64,000 nt of DNA. It comes from Bacteroidaceae bacterium (GTDB lineage: Bacteria; Bacteroidota; Bacteroidia; Bacteroidales; Bacteroidaceae). The position numbers were made by a program, and so were the translations under genes. Of this stretch, positions 1 to 6,691 are shown piece by piece. The notes beneath the pieces were generated by a model, which had not been told where the DNA came from, made no database searches, and worked only from the letters and a program-made list of their open reading frames with translations. The stretch covers positions 124,001 to 188,000 of the forward strand of contig JAFZSP010000033.1 of assembly GCA_017619335.1 (NCBI GenBank), given 5' to 3'. The stretch's first letter is position 1. Each line of letters opens with the position of its first letter.

Positions 1-1
1 C

Positions 2-811
2 ACCGGTATCCATTCATCCTTTGGGAATATCAACCTCGGCTGGACCCACTTCGGCGACTATATCTGTGCCAACAGCTATTCTGGTAAAAACATCCACATC
101 CAGGACGGAAAGACATTCATTTACAATAACGGCCAAGACCTCTTGGACAATACTTCCATTGGTGCCGACATCGCTGGCAAGTACCTCTTCCCTGCTGTCT
201 CCGAAGTCACCTTGCAGGCAAACAGTGACGATGAGGGCAATTACTGGACGACCTTCTACTGCGGACACACCAGCTTCATGGCCGATGCCAACACCACCAT
301 CTATAAGGGCTCTGTCGGTGAAGACAAGGTCCTGCTTTCAGCCGTAGAAGACATCCCAAAGGGGAATGCTGTTATCCTGAAATCCACAGAACCCGCCATC
401 ACCCTGACATTAACAGAGCCAAAGGCCGACTTCAAGGACAACGACCTGCAGGGAACAGATATCGATATGGCGCCTCCCGCTCATACATTTTGTATGTCCA
501 AAGGCGACAATGGCGAAGGCTTCTATCCCATCTCATCCACCGATGGCACCATCCCTGCCAACCGAGCCTATCTCACCATTGCCGACAGCCCCTGCACCTC
601 CATCGGATTGGACGACCCATTCAGCGGAGACGACGGCTATCCCCCCACCGGTATAGCCCCCCTCTCTCCACAGCGTGAAACGATTCTCTCCCCCTTGGGG
701 GAGACGGAGGGGGCTTCTCCCTATTTCGACCTCCAGGGCCGCCCCGTCAGCCGCCCCACCAGCCCCGGCCTCTATATATCCAAAGGAAAGAAAGTCAAGT
801 TTCGCAAGTAA
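2..811 (+). CDS. C-terminal part of a large secreted/surface protein (5' end outside window)
   Basis: The frame is open from the first bases and ends at TAA 809-811, so this is the last 269 residues of a longer protein. The start is not in the window. No enzymatic domain is recognised. The tail has the pattern YFDLQGRPV...GLYISKGKKV, a short C-terminal motif seen on many Prevotella/Bacteroides exported proteins and reminiscent of type IX sorting tails, so a cell-surface or secreted location is inferred. Two oddities are visible. Bases 655-715 form a C/T-rich palindrome read in frame (residues around SPQRETILSPLGETEG). The last codons K-F-R-K-stop coincide with the terminal repeat of the composite element that begins at 797. 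Confidence 0.8.
   Translation, partial: TGIHSSFGNINLGWTHFGDYICANSYSGKNIHIQDGKTFIYNNGQDLLDNTSIGADIAGKYLFPAVSEVTLQANSDDEGNYWTTFYCGHTSFMADANTTIYKGSVGEDKVLLSAVEDIPKGNAVILKSTEPAITLTLTEPKADFKDNDLQGTDIDMAPPAHTFCMSKGDNGEGFYPISSTDGTIPANRAYLTIADSPCTSIGLDDPFSGDDGYPPTGIAPLSPQRETILSPLGETEGASPYFDLQGRPVSRPTSPGLYISKGKKVKFRK
655..715. repeat. C/T-rich nested palindrome inserted in frame
   Basis: A GCCCCCCTC...GAGGGGGC-type outer stem encloses a tight CTCCCCC-TT-GGGGGAG hairpin. It belongs to the same loose family as the palindromes inside uvrA, mfd, pyrC and ilvD and in the intergenic regions near 1.5 kb and 56.5 kb. Here it is translated as part of the upstream surface protein without breaking the frame. 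Confidence 0.6.
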
Positions 812-1078
812 TGCCGTAGGCATTTGATAAGGGTTTGAAGGGTTTTATGCCATAGGCATTTGATAGGGGTAGCCAGCCAATTCATTGGCTGGTAAGGTGG
901 TCGCCAATGGAACGCGTGCCGTAGGTACGCGATAAGGATCTGTTGTCGCGTACCTAAAGGCACGCGTTTTCCTCGCCATTCCATACCAGCCATTGAAATG
1001 GCTGGCCGCTCGGCCCAAAGGGACGCTTGACCCTTCAAGAACCCTTATTACGCCCCTACGGGGCTTTGAATTACAGTG
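797..1078 (-). mobile_element. Composite palindromic element, copy A (MITE-like)
   Basis: Read on the minus strand, this copy aligns module by module with the copy at 56837-57108. The order is a GCCCC-GTA-GGGGC hairpin, a CCAGCCATTTCAATGGCTGG-type hairpin, an inverted pair GCGTGCC...GGTACGCGA / TCGCGTACC...GGCACGC, a second AGCCA-type hairpin, ATGCC-GTA-GGCAT hairpins, and a terminal TACTTGCGAAACTT. The terminal repeat at 797-815 overlaps the stop of the upstream gene. The other end is degraded and lacks the terminal repeat. No transposase is present. Confidence 0.7.
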
Positions 1079-1097
1079 TGTTGAGTCTCTGATTCGG

Positions 1098-1118
1098 TTC
1101 ATTTTACATTGTCCATTA
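1098..1118. repeat. 7-bp array
   Basis: Units TTCATTT, TACATTG and TCCATTA run in 7-bp register. The array overlaps the stop codon of the smalltalk gene. Confidence 0.5.
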
Positions 1119-1223
1119 AAATGGTCCACGGCCCATGCACGACGTGGTCGTCAGTGCGGTGACAATCGCCGTCAGGATGGTGATGACGATGTCCAGAATT
1201 CGCTTCCAAGTTTCCTTTTTCAT
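1116..1223 (-). CDS. Smalltalk-type small membrane peptide
   Basis: A 35-residue frame (ATG 1221-1223, TAA 1116-1118) begins MKKETWKRILDIVITILTAI and continues VTALTTTSCMGRGPF. It has a basic N-terminus, one hydrophobic helix of about 18 residues and a small C-terminal SCM motif. This matches the pattern of the Bacteroidota peptide family called smalltalk, whose function is unknown. The expected neighbours of that family (HU-like protein, N-acetylmuramoyl-L-alanine amidase) are not here, so it stands as an orphan inside a repeat-rich region. Its leader (1241-1275) and stop both sit in 7-bp arrays. Confidence 0.75.
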   Translation of the reverse strand: MKKETWKRILDIVITILTAIVTALTTTSCMGRGPF

Positions 1224-1240
1224 ACCAAATTAAGTTTTGC

Positions 1241-1275
1241 GTTTAGTGTTTAGTGTTGTTTGTGTTGTGTTTGAT
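1241..1275. repeat. 7-bp array upstream of smalltalk gene
   Basis: Units GTTTAGT, GTTTAGT, GTTGTTT, GTGTTGT, GTTTGAT. It lies 18 bases before the smalltalk start on the minus strand. Confidence 0.6.
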
Positions 1276-1285
1276 TGCGTGGATT

Positions 1286-1478
1286 GATGCCGTAGGCATC
1301 AGACAATGGTAGCCAGCCAATTCATTGGCTGGTAAGAGGTTGTATAATGGAATGCGTGCCGTAGGTACGCGAGAGGGATCTGTTGTCGCGTACCTAAAGG
1401 CACGCGTTTTTCCCCGCCCCTTCATACCAGCCGTTAAAACGGCTGGCTACCCCTATTGCGCCCCTCTGGGGCTTCCCT
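1286..1478 (-). mobile_element. Composite palindromic element, copy B (partial)
   Basis: It contains ATGCC-GTA-GGCAT, the AGCCAATTCATTGGCT hairpin, the GCGTGCC/GGTACGCGA inverted pair, the CCAGCCGTTAAAACGGCTGG hairpin and the GCCCCTCTGGGGC hairpin, in the same order and orientation as copy A. Terminal repeats are not visible. The minus frame again reads KTRAFRYATTD and PANELAGY. Confidence 0.65.
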
Positions 1479-1524
1479 TGTCTGCTCTCAGGGGCTTTGC
1501 CCTTCCGCTTCTACCCGGTTCCCT

Positions 1525-1605
1525 CGCCCCCCTCTTTGAAAGAGAGGGGTCGGGGGTGAGTCTTTTGGGGCCTCCCCTCCCTAAGGGAGGGGAGGGGGTG
1601 GGCCT
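1525..1605. repeat. C/T-rich palindromes, intergenic copy
   Basis: Two stems adjoin each other: CCCCCTCTTTGAAAGAGAGGGG with a GGGGGTGAGTC flank, and CCTCCCCTCCCTAAGGGAGGGGAGG. The first is nearly identical to the hairpins inside ilvD at 50994-51069, including the GGTGAGTC flank. Confidence 0.65.
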
Positions 1606-1779
1606 GTTTTTTGGGGTCTGCTGGTCGCATCGGCGTTTGCGTCTATTGGCTCCCGGGTTTGCCTTTATTCGCTGCGGCGTTTGCGTCCAGTGGCCTCGTG
1701 CGTTACCGATATTCGCGTCGGCCTGGGACTTCCCTCATTCGCGATGCAAATGAGGTGAAAGCCGAATGCGCAAGCACGT

Positions 1780-1986
1780 CCTGACACCTGACACCTGACA
1801 TCTGACATTGCGGAAAATCGATGTGAAAAATAAAGTGTCATCTGACTTTTACCTTATATTATATAATAATATAAATATTATTATATAATATAAGGTAAAC
1901 ATTAATCTCCATCTTTTCCACATAGAGCGTTTTAAATAATAGAAAACAGAAATGTCAGATGTCAGGTGTCAGGTGTCAGGTGTCAG
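1780..1986. repeat. Long inverted repeat of 7-bp units around a 50-bp palindrome
   Basis: The left arm 1780-1809 is built of CCTGACA units. The right arm 1951-1986 is its exact complement over 29 bases and carries one further unit. Between them, 1849-1898 is a perfect palindrome of 24-bp AT-rich arms beginning TTACCTTATATT with a 2-base centre. No gene is inside. It may be a cruciform or transcript hairpin, a miniature element, or an invertible segment; the sequence alone does not decide. Confidence 0.7.
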
Positions 1987-2111
1987 ACAATGCAGTAATG
2001 TTGAACACGCGCGCGTACCATCTTCTGATAAATGGGCCATCCGTGGCCTCGCGGAAGCGGCGACACGGTTGCTCGCCTCCTTGGTCATGTCTTTTTGACA
2101 TAATAAAAAAC

Positions 2112-2143
2112 GGGTTGCGGGAGCCTCGCGGCGGCCGCAACCC
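2112..2143. other. GC-rich hairpin
   Basis: Arms GGGTTGCGG and CCGCAACCC enclose a 14-base loop. No T-run follows. Function unknown. Confidence 0.4.
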
Positions 2144-2278
2144 TGCATCTTACGCTGTGAACACTGATCCCCACGCAGGGAACCAGCCACAACTTTTTTA
2201 AATTTGGCTGGGGAGCGGCGATTCACATCGCGGCCCCCAGATGAATAAATGTGATTAATTCTGGACCCTGTGTCCGGC

Positions 2279-2317
2279 ACATTTGCATGCCCCGGATAGG
2301 AATCCGGGTGCAAATGT
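2279..2317. other. Two-part hairpin
   Basis: Arms ACATTTGCA/TGCAAATGT surround an inner CCCGGAT-AGGA-ATCCGGG stem. It lies upstream of the promoter of the next gene and has no T-tract. Confidence 0.4.
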
Positions 2318-2368
2318 ACTGAAATTTAACATAAGTTTACCCCCCCCATCATATTTTTACATTTTTCC

Positions 2369-2399
2369 TTGCTTTTTTCGTCATTTTCCCCTATCTTTG
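2369..2399 (+). promoter_or_regulatory. Bacteroidota-type promoter for the 2624 gene
   Basis: TTG at 2369-2371 and TATCTTTG at 2392-2399 are 20 bases apart, matching the -33/-7 consensus of the main Bacteroidota sigma factor. It predicts a leader of about 220 bases before the start at 2624. Confidence 0.65.
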
Positions 2400-2623
2400 T
2401 ACCCGATTTCACAAAATCACAGCACTTTCACGCCCCAAAAGCACGGCAAAAGCACCAAAAAGAACGAAGTGTCCCCCAACACTGATGTCCCCACGTTCCG
2501 GATGGTGCAACTTTGACATAATAAGCAGCATCACATCTGGCCCCCAAGCTGGATGATATGATTTTACAATATATTCTTACTCAATTAATAAATTCTACAA
2601 ATTTTTAAATCGTACAACAAAAA

Positions 2624-4921
2624 ATGAAAAAAAATCTCTTAAAGAAAACATTGCTCCTGCTACTCGCCCTCGTAGCAGGTGGTGGAAGTGTGTGGGCGAC
2701 AGACCCTGACTTAACACTAGATTTTACGTCAGCTTGGACTGATGGTGGAACCAACTCAAGTAGTGAACAGGTCTTTACCAAGACTGTTGGAACAACCACC
2801 TACACCATTTCAGGTACTGGTGGGGCGAACTTCAAATTCAATACAGGATATTTTTTCTTTGGTAAGTCTGGAGCCTATATAAATTTGCCGACAGTTGGCT
2901 TTGATGTTGAAAAAATTGAAGTTGTTGGAAATAGTGGAGCATCAGCTAAGACAACAATGAACATCTATGTTGGGACAGATGCTGTTAGCACAGAAACAAC
3001 AGGTAGCACAGGGACTAACAGCTATACTATTGCATCAACCAAACAGACTGCTGGTACCCAATATATCTTAAAGGTTACGAATGCAAATAATGCTCAAGTA
3101 ACTTATATTAAATATTATAAGAAAGCCGCCGTTGATTTGACATCTTTTGCTTTTGATAATACCACTCCTTCTGTGACCTTGAGCAAGAGTGGTTCGACAT
3201 TCGATGCAAGTTATTCACAGGCTGTTACTGTAGCTCCTGCTGCTTATGACGGAACCATCTCATATTCTTTTGACGAAGGTAGCTCTACGTTTGATCTAAG
3301 CAAAGCTGACATTGATGGAGCAACCGGTGATGTCGAAATATCAGCCGATGCAAACATAGCTTCTGCTCAGACTATTGTTGTCAAAGCAAGTGCTACTGGA
3401 ACTGATAAATACAAAAAGCCGGCCGATGCCACCTATACGCTGACTGTTAACCCCGCTCCTGCTGGCGTTGGAACTCCTGAATTCTCACAGGCCGAAGGTA
3501 GTTATTATTATGGTACAACCTTCACCATCAGTTCTGCGAACTCAAATAAGATATACTATACAACAGATGGCTCTGACCCATCTAAGACGAATGGAACGCT
3601 CTATGATGGTGCCATCGCCATCACCTCTACAGTCACCGTGAAAGCTATCGGTTACGACGGCGATACAGCAGGTGAAATCGGTTCTGTGACCTATACACTG
3701 AAAGCTCCCGAGGTTCCCACGTTCTCTGTTTCCGGTGGTGGTGTGACAGAAGGTACTAGCGTAGTATTAGAAATGGGCGACGGTGGAACAAAGGTTGTCT
3801 ATACCACAGACGGCACAGATCCCACTGCCAGCTCTACAGAATATAGTTCTGCCATCACCATCAATTCACCAGTTACCATCAAGGCTGCAACAGTTGACGC
3901 TGGTAATAATCTGAGCACTGTTGTAACCAATGCCTATACGATAGTGGTAATTAAAGCAATAACTTTGTGGAGTGAAGACTTCGGCACATATAATGCAGAT
4001 GATGTTCCCAATGATAAATACACAATAGATAACGGTGGAGGAACAACAAAAATCTATGATGCCACATTGGCAGGTGGTACATCTCCAGAATTGCTAGTTG
4101 CAAAAAACAATGGATACCTTAAAGCTACTATTCCACTTGACAATAATGTTAGCCCATTGACATTGACTTACAAGGCTAACTATAACTACCTTGAGATTAG
4201 TGTAAAATCAAGCCCGATTGGAGCAACCGTAGGCGAAATCTCCTATGATAGTGAGAAAAAGACGGCAGCTGTAACTATTTCTCATGTGACAGAGAGTATG
4301 ACATCAATAGATATTACATTTACTAATTCCAATAAAAGCAGCAACTGCCGTCTGGATAACATCCTGCTGACCTACAACAAGCAATTTAATACAGAACCCG
4401 TCACTGTCACTGCTGCTGGTTACGCCACGTATGTAACACCTTATGCTATTGACTTCACAGGTGTCAAAGCTTACAAGGTTTCTGCCGTTGGCACCAACAA
4501 TGTTACTTTGGATGAGATTACAGAGGCTCCTGCTAATACACCTGTTGTTATCAAGGCTGCTGAAGGTTCTTATAACCTTGCAGTTCAAGCAAGCGCTACA
4601 GCTGTCACTGGCAACCTCCTTCAGGTTTCTGACGGCTCTGTCACTGGTAACGGCAGCACCATTTATGCTCTTGGAAATAAGACGCACGGTGTTGGCTTCT
4701 ACCCTGTAACAAACGGACAGGCTATTCCTGCAGGCAAGGCTTACCTGGTTGATGCAGGTGGCGGTGTGAAGGAATTCCTCGGCTTCGGCGATGATACAAC
4801 GACGAAGATCGAGAGCGTTAAGACTATCGAGAACGGCGTGATGTTCAACCTCGCTGGCCAGCGTGTGAACAAGGCACAGAAGGGAATCTTCATTGTGAAC
4901 GGAAAGAAGGTTGTCCGTTAA
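2624..4921 (+). CDS. Secreted multi-domain protein with chitobiase-like Ig repeats and sorting-type tail
   Basis: The protein has 765 residues. A signal peptide is clear (MKKNLLKKTLLLLLALVAGG, cleavage near VWA-TD). Two segments around residues 280-440 carry IYYTTDGSDPS and VVYTTDGTDPT, the signature of the chitobiase/beta-hexosaminidase C-terminal-like fold, which is a non-catalytic Ig-like module. Residues 450-590 look like another beta-sandwich. The C-terminus has MFNLAGQRV...GIFIVNGKKVVR, the short tail shared with other exported proteins in this window. No catalytic motif is recognised, so adhesion or carbohydrate contact outside the cell is only inferred. It is followed after 48 bases by a 58-residue peptide gene in the same direction. 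Confidence 0.8.
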   Translation: MKKNLLKKTLLLLLALVAGGGSVWATDPDLTLDFTSAWTDGGTNSSSEQVFTKTVGTTTYTISGTGGANFKFNTGYFFFGKSGAYINLPTVGFDVEKIEVVGNSGASAKTTMNIYVGTDAVSTETTGSTGTNSYTIASTKQTAGTQYILKVTNANNAQVTYIKYYKKAAVDLTSFAFDNTTPSVTLSKSGSTFDASYSQAVTVAPAAYDGTISYSFDEGSSTFDLSKADIDGATGDVEISADANIASAQTIVVKASATGTDKYKKPADATYTLTVNPAPAGVGTPEFSQAEGSYYYGTTFTISSANSNKIYYTTDGSDPSKTNGTLYDGAIAITSTVTVKAIGYDGDTAGEIGSVTYTLKAPEVPTFSVSGGGVTEGTSVVLEMGDGGTKVVYTTDGTDPTASSTEYSSAITINSPVTIKAATVDAGNNLSTVVTNAYTIVVIKAITLWSEDFGTYNADDVPNDKYTIDNGGGTTKIYDATLAGGTSPELLVAKNNGYLKATIPLDNNVSPLTLTYKANYNYLEISVKSSPIGATVGEISYDSEKKTAAVTISHVTESMTSIDITFTNSNKSSNCRLDNILLTYNKQFNTEPVTVTAAGYATYVTPYAIDFTGVKAYKVSAVGTNNVTLDEITEAPANTPVVIKAAEGSYNLAVQASATAVTGNLLQVSDGSVTGNGSTIYALGNKTHGVGFYPVTNGQAIPAGKAYLVDAGGGVKEFLGFGDDTTTKIESVKTIENGVMFNLAGQRVNKAQKGIFIVNGKKVVR

Positions 4922-4955
4922 CAATGAATGTAAAATGTTTAATGTAAAATTTCAA
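4921..4955. repeat. 7-bp array between the secreted protein and the small peptide
   Basis: Units ACAATGA, ATGTAAA, ATGTTTA, ATGTAAA, ATTTCAA lie between the TAA at 4919-4921 and the ATG at 4970. Confidence 0.6.
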
Positions 4956-4969
4956 AAGAATAACGCTAT

Positions 4970-5146
4970 ATGAAAAAGACATATATCCAACCCGAGTTAC
5001 TGATAGTGAAAACAGTTCATCATCTCCCTCTCTGTTCTTCACCTCTTGGAAAATACAATGATGAGACGCTCAACTCAGGCGACATCCTCGTGAAGTACAA
5101 CTGGGGTTCCTTCTGGGACGAGTGGGCTGGCGCCGCAGGCGAGTAA
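4970..5146 (+). CDS. 58-residue peptide of the MKK-x-Y-x-x-P type
   Basis: ATG 4970 to TAA 5146. It begins MKKTYIQPELLIVKTVHHLP and ends WGSFWDEWAGAAGE. The first 15 residues resemble those of the 92-residue peptide at 28830-29108 (MKKSKYVRPATTIV), while the rest differs. There is no membrane segment or clear signal peptide. It lies next to a large exported protein and just before a strong terminator, which supports a real transcript. Function is unknown; a chaperone, precursor peptide or anchor-associated role cannot be distinguished. Confidence 0.65.
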   Translation: MKKTYIQPELLIVKTVHHLPLCSSPLGKYNDETLNSGDILVKYNWGSFWDEWAGAAGE

Positions 5147-5178
5147 GCTCCTCAGAGATAACCTCTCATAGTACACAC

Positions 5179-5210
5179 CGCCCCGCAGTCACAAATGGTG
5201 CTGCGGGGCG
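5179..5210. terminator. Intrinsic terminator between convergent genes
   Basis: CGCCCCGCAG pairs with CTGCGGGGCG around a 12-base loop, followed by ATTATTTT on the plus strand. It closes the transcript of the secreted protein and its small peptide. Confidence 0.8.
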
Positions 5211-5264
5211 ATTATTTTGAATAAAATTTGAAAAGACGGCGGCAAGGTGTCACCAAAAACGGTT

Positions 5265-5375
5265 TTACAAGAGGCCGTTTAAACGCCTCCATCTTTTGCC
5301 AGCTGGAGTGTAGCAATAGATGATAAATATGATACCGGGAACTCCCAGAACCAATGCTGCTAAATATACTCCCAT
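5265..5375 (-). CDS. 36-residue membrane peptide, coupled to upstream gene
   Basis: ATG at 5373-5375, stop TAA at 5265-5267. The peptide is MGVYLAALVLGVPGIIFIIY followed by CYTPAGKRWRRLNGLL: one transmembrane helix and a basic cytoplasmic-type tail. The start lies one base after the stop of the upstream membrane protein (5377-5652), and an AGGAGAAG element precedes it by a few bases, so translational coupling is likely. It is too short for most annotation pipelines. Function unknown; a partner subunit of the upstream protein is a reasonable inference. Confidence 0.7.
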   Translation of the reverse strand: MGVYLAALVLGVPGIIFIIYCYTPAGKRWRRLNGLL

Positions 5376-5376
5376 A

Positions 5377-5652
5377 TTACTTCTCCTTTCTTTTATTTGT
5401 TAACAATAAACCTATCCATAATGCTATAAGGACAATAAACATACCTACCACATAAAGCATCGTTTTGTCCGTTACATCATTGAAGAGGGACGTAATAATC
5501 ACGCCCGTAAAAACGTATTTAGCCACATCGATAAGGAAGTTGGCCAGCTTCTCTTTTCGCTGGTTCACGATCGGCTTCGGTTCTTCCGCCGCCTCCAGTG
5601 GCGGATTCGGCTGCGGCTTCTGTGGCTTTGATTTCTCGCGTCTAACGGTCAT
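5377..5652 (-). CDS. Small two-helix membrane protein (DUF6722-like)
   Basis: The 91 residues start at MTVRREKSKPQ. This start was chosen because the promoter lies just upstream and the longer reading runs through it. A Pro/Lys-rich N-terminal segment (about 40 residues) precedes KLANFLIDVAKYVFTGVI and a second hydrophobic helix ending LLLTNKRKEK. The helix pattern resembles the Bacteroidales family DUF6722, which has no known function. It is co-transcribed with the 36-residue peptide downstream. Confidence 0.65.
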   Translation of the reverse strand: MTVRREKSKPQKPQPNPPLEAAEEPKPIVNQRKEKLANFLIDVAKYVFTGVIITSLFNDVTDKTMLYVVGMFIVLIALWIGLLLTNKRKEK

Positions 5653-5681
5653 TTTCTCAGCATTTATTGCTTTTGATGCCG

Positions 5682-5712
5682 CAAAGGTAGGTAATAAATC
5701 CTGAATGACAAA
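5682..5712 (-). promoter_or_regulatory. Bacteroidota-type promoter for the small membrane pair
   Basis: On the minus strand TTTG (5712-5709) and TACCTTTG (5689-5682) are 19 bases apart, 30 bases before the ATG at 5652. Confidence 0.65.
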
Positions 5713-5807
5713 GAAAAAGTGAAAAAAAGTGATGTGAAAGACGATTATCAATCAATTATTCCTCTCTTAGAGAAATATGGATACAGCGAGAGAGCTATTT
5801 GCACGGA

Positions 5808-6569
5808 TCAGAGGTAGTCTGTACTTCTTTGCTTTTTCAGCCTTTCGATTTCCTCTTGTTGCTGATTATAGGCATTGAGGGCACGTTGCTTCAGGTCCTC
5901 GTACTTGGTTTTCCATTCAGCAGCCTCTGCCTGTGCCTGAGCCAGTTGCTGCTGCAGGACGGGGACGGTCTGTTCCAGATCTACCAGGCGGCGGTCCTGC
6001 TGCTGGCGATAGCCGGTGCGGGCAGCATGCATCCGTTCCTTGATACCCCCTTGCGTGACAAAAGTCTTTTCCAGGCTCTCCATGTATTTGTTCATCATCG
6101 TATCAATCTGAAAACAAAGTGTCAGCCCCACATTCGCCATCTCCTCTGCCGACCATTTGTTAAAGAACGGCTCGTAGTCGCTCAGCAGGTTGTGGCTCTT
6201 GGTGAAGTCCTGCATCGGTTGGAAACGCTCGTCGCCAGCTGTCCACTGCCGTAACTGCCTCGACTTCAGGAAATCCTCATAGTCCTGCCGCAGCTCCCCA
6301 ATACTTGATCTGGCCACATTCAACAGCTTCAGCTCCATCTCTGTTGAGGTCTTGCCGTCCTCACTGCCCTCCACGATGTTCTGCTTCCCCGAACGAGCCG
6401 CCTGCACCATCTGATCCACTGTGCGGTCTCCATACTGCGGCAGGAACCGCTCGCAGAAGACGTAGGTCATCTGGTAGAGCACCTCCGACTTCTGGTAGAA
6501 CCAGAGGTCCTGCCATTTCGGCACCTGACGGAAGATGCTCTTGAAGGGTTTTTCGGTGACTTTGGGCAT
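5808..6569 (-). CDS. Four-helix bundle protein (23S IVP-like) with coiled-coil tail
   Basis: The 253 residues begin MPKVTEKPFKSIFRQVPKWQ. Residues 30-105 carry QMVQAARSGKQNIVEGS and ELKLLNVARSSIGELRQDYE, typical of the four-helix-bundle family related to the protein encoded by 23S rRNA intervening sequences. Residues 120-175 form the suffix region. From about 185 the sequence is a long charged coiled coil. The family has no established enzymatic role. The leader before its start contains a 9-bp tandem array. Confidence 0.8.
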   Translation of the reverse strand: MPKVTEKPFKSIFRQVPKWQDLWFYQKSEVLYQMTYVFCERFLPQYGDRTVDQMVQAARSGKQNIVEGSEDGKTSTEMELKLLNVARSSIGELRQDYEDFLKSRQLRQWTAGDERFQPMQDFTKSHNLLSDYEPFFNKWSAEEMANVGLTLCFQIDTMMNKYMESLEKTFVTQGGIKERMHAARTGYRQQQDRRLVDLEQTVPVLQQQLAQAQAEAAEWKTKYEDLKQRALNAYNQQQEEIERLKKQRSTDYL

Positions 6570-6613
6570 ATTACTTTGGGGGGGGTATAGTTTTTAATAG
6601 TTTTTGATAGAGG

Positions 6614-6691
6614 GTATAGAAACTATAGAAGCTATAGAGGCTATAGAAGCTATAGAAACTATAGAGGCTAAAGAGGCTATAGAGGCTATAG
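6614..6691. repeat. 9-bp tandem array CTATAGARR
   Basis: Eight full units and one partial unit run in exact 9-bp register (CTATAGAAG, CTATAGAGG, CTATAGAAA variants, one CTAAAGAGG). The last partial unit, 6686-6691, contains the stop codon of sulP (read on the minus strand). The array then forms the leader of the four-helix-bundle gene. Confidence 0.9.

Larger units (their letters stand above)
812..2623. other. 1.8-kb gene-poor, repeat-rich intergenic region
   Basis: Apart from the smalltalk peptide at 1116-1223 no convincing gene is seen. The region holds two copies of the composite palindromic element, a C/T-rich palindrome near 1525-1605, several 7-bp arrays, a large inverted repeat (1780-1986), GC-rich hairpins at 2112-2143 and 2279-2317, and the promoter and leader of the 2624 gene. 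Longer open frames here (for example 1325-1753) are made of repeat sequence. Confidence 0.7.

Noticed and set aside
1325-1753. 142-residue open frame on the plus strand
   Set aside because: It is translated from composite element copy B and C/T-rich palindromes; no leader, no family resemblance.
1959-2313. Open frames on both strands across 1959-2313
   Set aside because: They run through hairpins and a 7-bp array, and composition is unlike the neighbours.
2090-2560. Apparent duplication of TTTGACATAATAA and AACACTGAT blocks
   Set aside because: The shared blocks are short and in swapped order, so chance or AT bias cannot be excluded.
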